From Ruminococcus turbiniformis (GTDB taxonomy: Bacteria > Bacillota > Clostridia > Lachnospirales > Lachnospiraceae), in the NCBI RefSeq assembly GCF_020687545.1, contig NZ_JAJEQX010000004.1, forward strand, positions 1 through 64,000: DNA of 64,000 nucleotides, written 5' to 3'. Of the stretch, positions 61,780-64,000 are shown in pieces (the stretch's first letter is position 1; each line of letters begins with the position of its first letter). The position numbers were made by a program, and so were the translations under genes. Under the pieces are notes generated by a model that saw only the letters and a list, made by a program, of their open reading frames with translations, was not told where the DNA came from and did no database searches.

Positions 61780-61862
61780 AACAGTTCAGCCATCCAAACA
61801 TCAGTCAGCGGATTCTTATGCAGAAACAAATCCGTTTTCTGATGCCGGACGGCTGAACTGTT
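61780..61862 (-). terminator. Large hairpin ending the spoIIIA operon
   Basis: AACAGTTCAGCC (61780-61791) and GGCTGAACTGTT (61851-61862) form a perfect 12-base closing stem. Further pairing inside (CATCAG/CTGATG and GGATT/AATCC) makes a long branched hairpin of about 80 bases. On the minus strand it is followed by ATTTTCTGATTATTTTCTG. It most likely terminates the spoIIIA transcript. The arms repeat those of the gdhA terminator. Confidence 0.7.
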
Positions 61863-61902
61863 ACGGCAGAAATGGTTTTGCACCGATATGCAAAAATGCG
61901 CT

Positions 61903-62514
61903 TCACTCGTGAATCGGAGTAATTACAATATTCTCCGGGGCAACCTCTGTTCTTCTCGTAACGATATCCTCAATCTGTGCCCGGTTCGCGTCTGTCAGCT
62001 CATCGGCTTTCACGACAACGTCCGCCGAATCCGCGTCAAGACTTACCACAGCTTCCGAAAATCCTTTGGCGGCCATCAGCGTCTCAATCGCAGCTTCCTG
62101 TTCCGCAAGTTCTGTGATCTCCGTCATGCGGGCCACGGCGTCCTGCTTTTCGGCTTCCGTCAGGTTTGTGTTGTCAATGATCGCCTGAAGCGTTTCTTTG
62201 TTCTGTGCCCGCACCTGCTCTCTTGTCACCTTGGCCTGCGCGACGGTCGTCTCGGCAGTCCCTCCGGTGAGCACTGCCTCTCCGGGAGTTCCCTCCACCT
62301 CGGAGTCATTGCTCACAATATCTTCCGTTGACGTTTCAAGATCCTCCTCGGAGATATCGAGCAGCTCCTGGCTGGCCAGATCTGCGTTTGCCTCCTCTGT
62401 CCCGTCAGTCTCCTCCCCGAAAAGTCTGCCGGAATAATTCAGATATCCGGCTACGGCGATCATAACAGCCAGCGTGGCGATGATGATCTGATTCTTTTTG
62501 AACAGTCGTTTCAC
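61903..62514 (-). CDS. spoIIIAH: SpoIIIAH-like protein
   Basis: The product has 203 residues. An N-terminal membrane anchor (about 8-26) precedes an acidic linker (residues ~33-100, Glu/Asp/Ser/Thr-rich). The C-terminal domain (REQVRAQNKETLQAIIDNTN, then EAVVSLDADSADVVVKADEL) has the YscJ/FliF-like ring-building fold. It forms the mother-cell side of the SpoIIIAH-SpoIIQ channel to the forespore. It is the last gene of the spoIIIA operon. Confidence 0.9.
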   Translation of the reverse strand: MKRLFKKNQIIIATLAVMIAVAGYLNYSGRLFGEETDGTEEANADLASQELLDISEEDLETSTEDIVSNDSEVEGTPGEAVLTGGTAETTVAQAKVTREQVRAQNKETLQAIIDNTNLTEAEKQDAVARMTEITELAEQEAAIETLMAAKGFSEAVVSLDADSADVVVKADELTDANRAQIEDIVTRRTEVAPENIVITPIHE

Positions 62515-62528
62515 TTTCCATCCTCCTT

Positions 62529-63167
62529 CTATGTATCCGCCCGTTTCATTATTTTTATCTTATGCGCTTCCACGCCGAATAATGCCTGAACCGCCTCCGT
62601 AATATCGGCTGCCACGACCGCGTTTCCTCCGCCCTGGGCGATCACGACCACGCCCTCAATCTCCGGAGAAAGTTTCTTGCTTACATAAGGAACAGAAGCC
62701 CCGTCGGCGCTCTGTTCATAGACACTTGTGCTCTCGGAGGTGCCGTCTTCCGTATTTCTCGTTCCCCCGGCGCTGTCCTCTTCCTCTGTGGTCTGGCTGC
62801 TGCTTGAAAGGTCTTTTTCTATCACACTCTCCTCTCCCGACTTAAGTGTGATCATAACAGTTACTTCCCCGACGCCCTCCACCTGGGTAAGAGCTTTCTC
62901 CGTCCGCTTCTCCAGTTCTCTGACATAGGCATCTGCATCCCCGCTGTTTCCGCCTGTCCCGGACGCGGTTCCTGATCCTGTTCCGGATTCCTCCCCGGCG
63001 CTTTCCGAAACGGTGCCGCCTGTTATACTGCTGCTGTCCGGCACCGGAAAAACAATGACAAACAGAAGGAGGCCGATCAGGAAAATCACAAGAAGCTGAT
63101 TTTTCTTCGGCAGCTTCTCTCCAGAACGGATGCCGTTTATCAGATCTTTCCACTTTTTATTCTCCAA
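62529..63167 (-). CDS. spoIIIAG: Stage III sporulation protein AG
   Basis: The product has 212 residues. A membrane segment (about 25-42, LLVIFLIGLLLFVIVFPV) follows a basic N-terminus. A Ser/Gly/Thr-rich linker leads to the ring-building motif (LEKRTEKALTQVEGVGEVTV) and a C-terminal GGGNAVVAADITEAVQALFG. It forms a large ring in the feeding-tube complex. Its start overlaps the end of spoIIIAF by 11 bases. Confidence 0.92.
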   Translation of the reverse strand: MENKKWKDLINGIRSGEKLPKKNQLLVIFLIGLLLFVIVFPVPDSSSITGGTVSESAGEESGTGSGTASGTGGNSGDADAYVRELEKRTEKALTQVEGVGEVTVMITLKSGEESVIEKDLSSSSQTTEEEDSAGGTRNTEDGTSESTSVYEQSADGASVPYVSKKLSPEIEGVVVIAQGGGNAVVAADITEAVQALFGVEAHKIKIMKRADT

Positions 63168-63552
63168 TCACGATCTCCTCCACTTCTATCTTCCCTTCCT
63201 GCGCTTCACTTTCGTTCCCGGAAGATGGGGCGTCCCCGCTCCCGTTTTCCCCGCCCACAACTTCCTCAGGAAACAGAATTTCGGATTCCAGTTTCTCATA
63301 TCTCCCGGCCGCGTCCTCGATCTCTTTCCGGTTCATCCTGTACTCCTCATCCGCCCAGATTGTCCGGAAGCGCTGCTCCATTCCCGAGAGCTTGAGAAGC
63401 GGTGTAAACATAAGAATGATGAGCACAAGCCCGGTAAAAAACCGGATATATTTTACATAGTCCTTTCCGGGGACCGCGTGGAGCACAGCCGTCATCACGA
63501 CGAGACAGACTGCGATGCTCCGTATCCATTCATAAATCTGCTCAAACACCAT
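63157..63552 (-). CDS. spoIIIAF: Stage III sporulation protein AF
   Basis: The product has 131 residues. Two membrane segments (about 5-25 and 32-50: SIAVCLVVMTAVLHAV and YIRFFTGLVLIILMFTP) precede a small cytosolic or extracytoplasmic domain, which ends with an acidic Glu/Gly/Ser-rich tail. The start at 63552 has GGGAGG before it, against a longer open frame. It belongs to the spoIIIA channel operon. Confidence 0.9.
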   Translation of the reverse strand: MVFEQIYEWIRSIAVCLVVMTAVLHAVPGKDYVKYIRFFTGLVLIILMFTPLLKLSGMEQRFRTIWADEEYRMNRKEIEDAAGRYEKLESEILFPEEVVGGENGSGDAPSSGNESEAQEGKIEVEEIVIGE

Positions 63553-63568
63553 TTCACCTCCCTGCACT

Positions 63569-64000
63569 TCAGGAGGTGGACGCAGCCACCACCGCAATCG
63601 TGAGAAGAAAAAGCACCCCTGTCGTAAAGACGGAACGCATCATCAGTTCATACCCTTCGCTGACTCCGCTTATGCACATCGTAATCCGCTTGTCGGATAC
63701 CGGCTGAACAAGTGCGGCCGTCAGTTTGTACAGAAATGTCATAACCGCCATCTGCAGGATTGGCGATGCGCAGACGGCAACCGCCGCAGCCGCCCCTGCC
63801 ATTCCGATTCCGTTTTTGATCAGCACGGCTGTGCCAAGAACAAGCTCCGCCGCGCCGCCCATCACGTTTCCCACCCAGGGCAGCGCTTCGGCGGTACGCG
63901 TGAGCGCGCTTCTTTTCAGCGTATCAATAGCCGGTGCCAGCAGCCCCTGCACGACGTTCACCCCGACTACACAGGCCAGAAGCGTCCTTAAGGTCCATGT
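63569..64000 (-). CDS. spoIIIAE: Stage III sporulation protein AE, C-terminal part
   Basis: Only the last 143 residues are in the window; the frame stays open to base 64000. The visible part has ALPWVGNVMGGAAELVLGTA, then NGIGMAGAAAAVAVCASPIL and a terminal membrane helix (TTGVLFLLTIAVVAAST). SpoIIIAE is a multi-pass channel component of the mother-cell membrane. It precedes spoIIIAF by 16 bases. Confidence 0.92.
   Translation of the reverse strand, partial: TWTLRTLLACVVGVNVVQGLLAPAIDTLKRSALTRTAEALPWVGNVMGGAAELVLGTAVLIKNGIGMAGAAAAVAVCASPILQMAVMTFLYKLTAALVQPVSDKRITMCISGVSEGYELMMRSVFTTGVLFLLTIAVVAASTS

Overview
The window reads as a chromosomal segment of an endospore-forming anaerobic Clostridia, most like the Lachnospiraceae. 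Spo0A, SpoIVB and SpoIIIAE-AH are present, together with [FeFe]-hydrogenase-like proteins, a molybdenum hydroxylase and a B12-dependent methionine synthase. The genus cannot be fixed from sequence reading alone. No tRNA, rRNA or CRISPR array was seen.

Bases 1-8600 are an AT-richer accessory patchwork that looks like overlapping remains of integrative elements. It holds a truncated conjugative-element sigma-like gene, a flavodoxin-fold reductase divergent from an HxlR regulator, and two Fic-domain proteins with N-terminal helix-turn-helix segments plus a relic of a third. It also holds a chimeric insertion-sequence relic (IS630-type start joined to an ISLre2-type body), a monooxygenase with a cut-off MerR regulator, the 3' part of a tyrosine integrase, and a small membrane protein next to a decayed, internally deleted copy of itself. 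Several junctions cut two genes at once.

Bases 8.6-19.3 kb are core-like genes on the minus strand: an unknown membrane/winged-helix protein with a PqqD-like protein, an OPT oligopeptide transporter, a NifX-like/FKBP fusion with a His/Cys-rich linker, phosphatases and an AAA+ ATPase. A ferredoxin lies divergent from a Crp/Fnr regulator. Bases 17.5-24.5 kb form a molybdenum hydroxylase locus: 2Fe-2S subunit, molybdopterin subunit, an FAD subunit with a whole GltD-like NAD(P)H oxidoreductase nested inside it, a MocA-like cytidylyltransferase and a phosphatase/HD protein. A second Crp/Fnr regulator diverges from it.

Bases 25.5-46.5 kb carry a FliB-like protein, two P-type ATPases flanking ftsH (the upstream ATPase under a yybP-ykoY-type Mn2+ riboswitch), gdhA, rpsU, alaS, two tandem hydrogenase-like proteins, a split methionine synthase (metH plus a separate reactivation protein) and glgA. 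Bases 46.6-64 kb are the conserved sporulation/housekeeping run on the minus strand: spoIIIAE-AF-AG-AH, a cell-surface 5'-nucleotidase, prfC, asp23, nusB, xseA, xseB, ispA, dxs, tlyA, nadK, argR, recN, spoIVB and spo0A. The spo0A promoter has candidate Spo0A boxes beside it.
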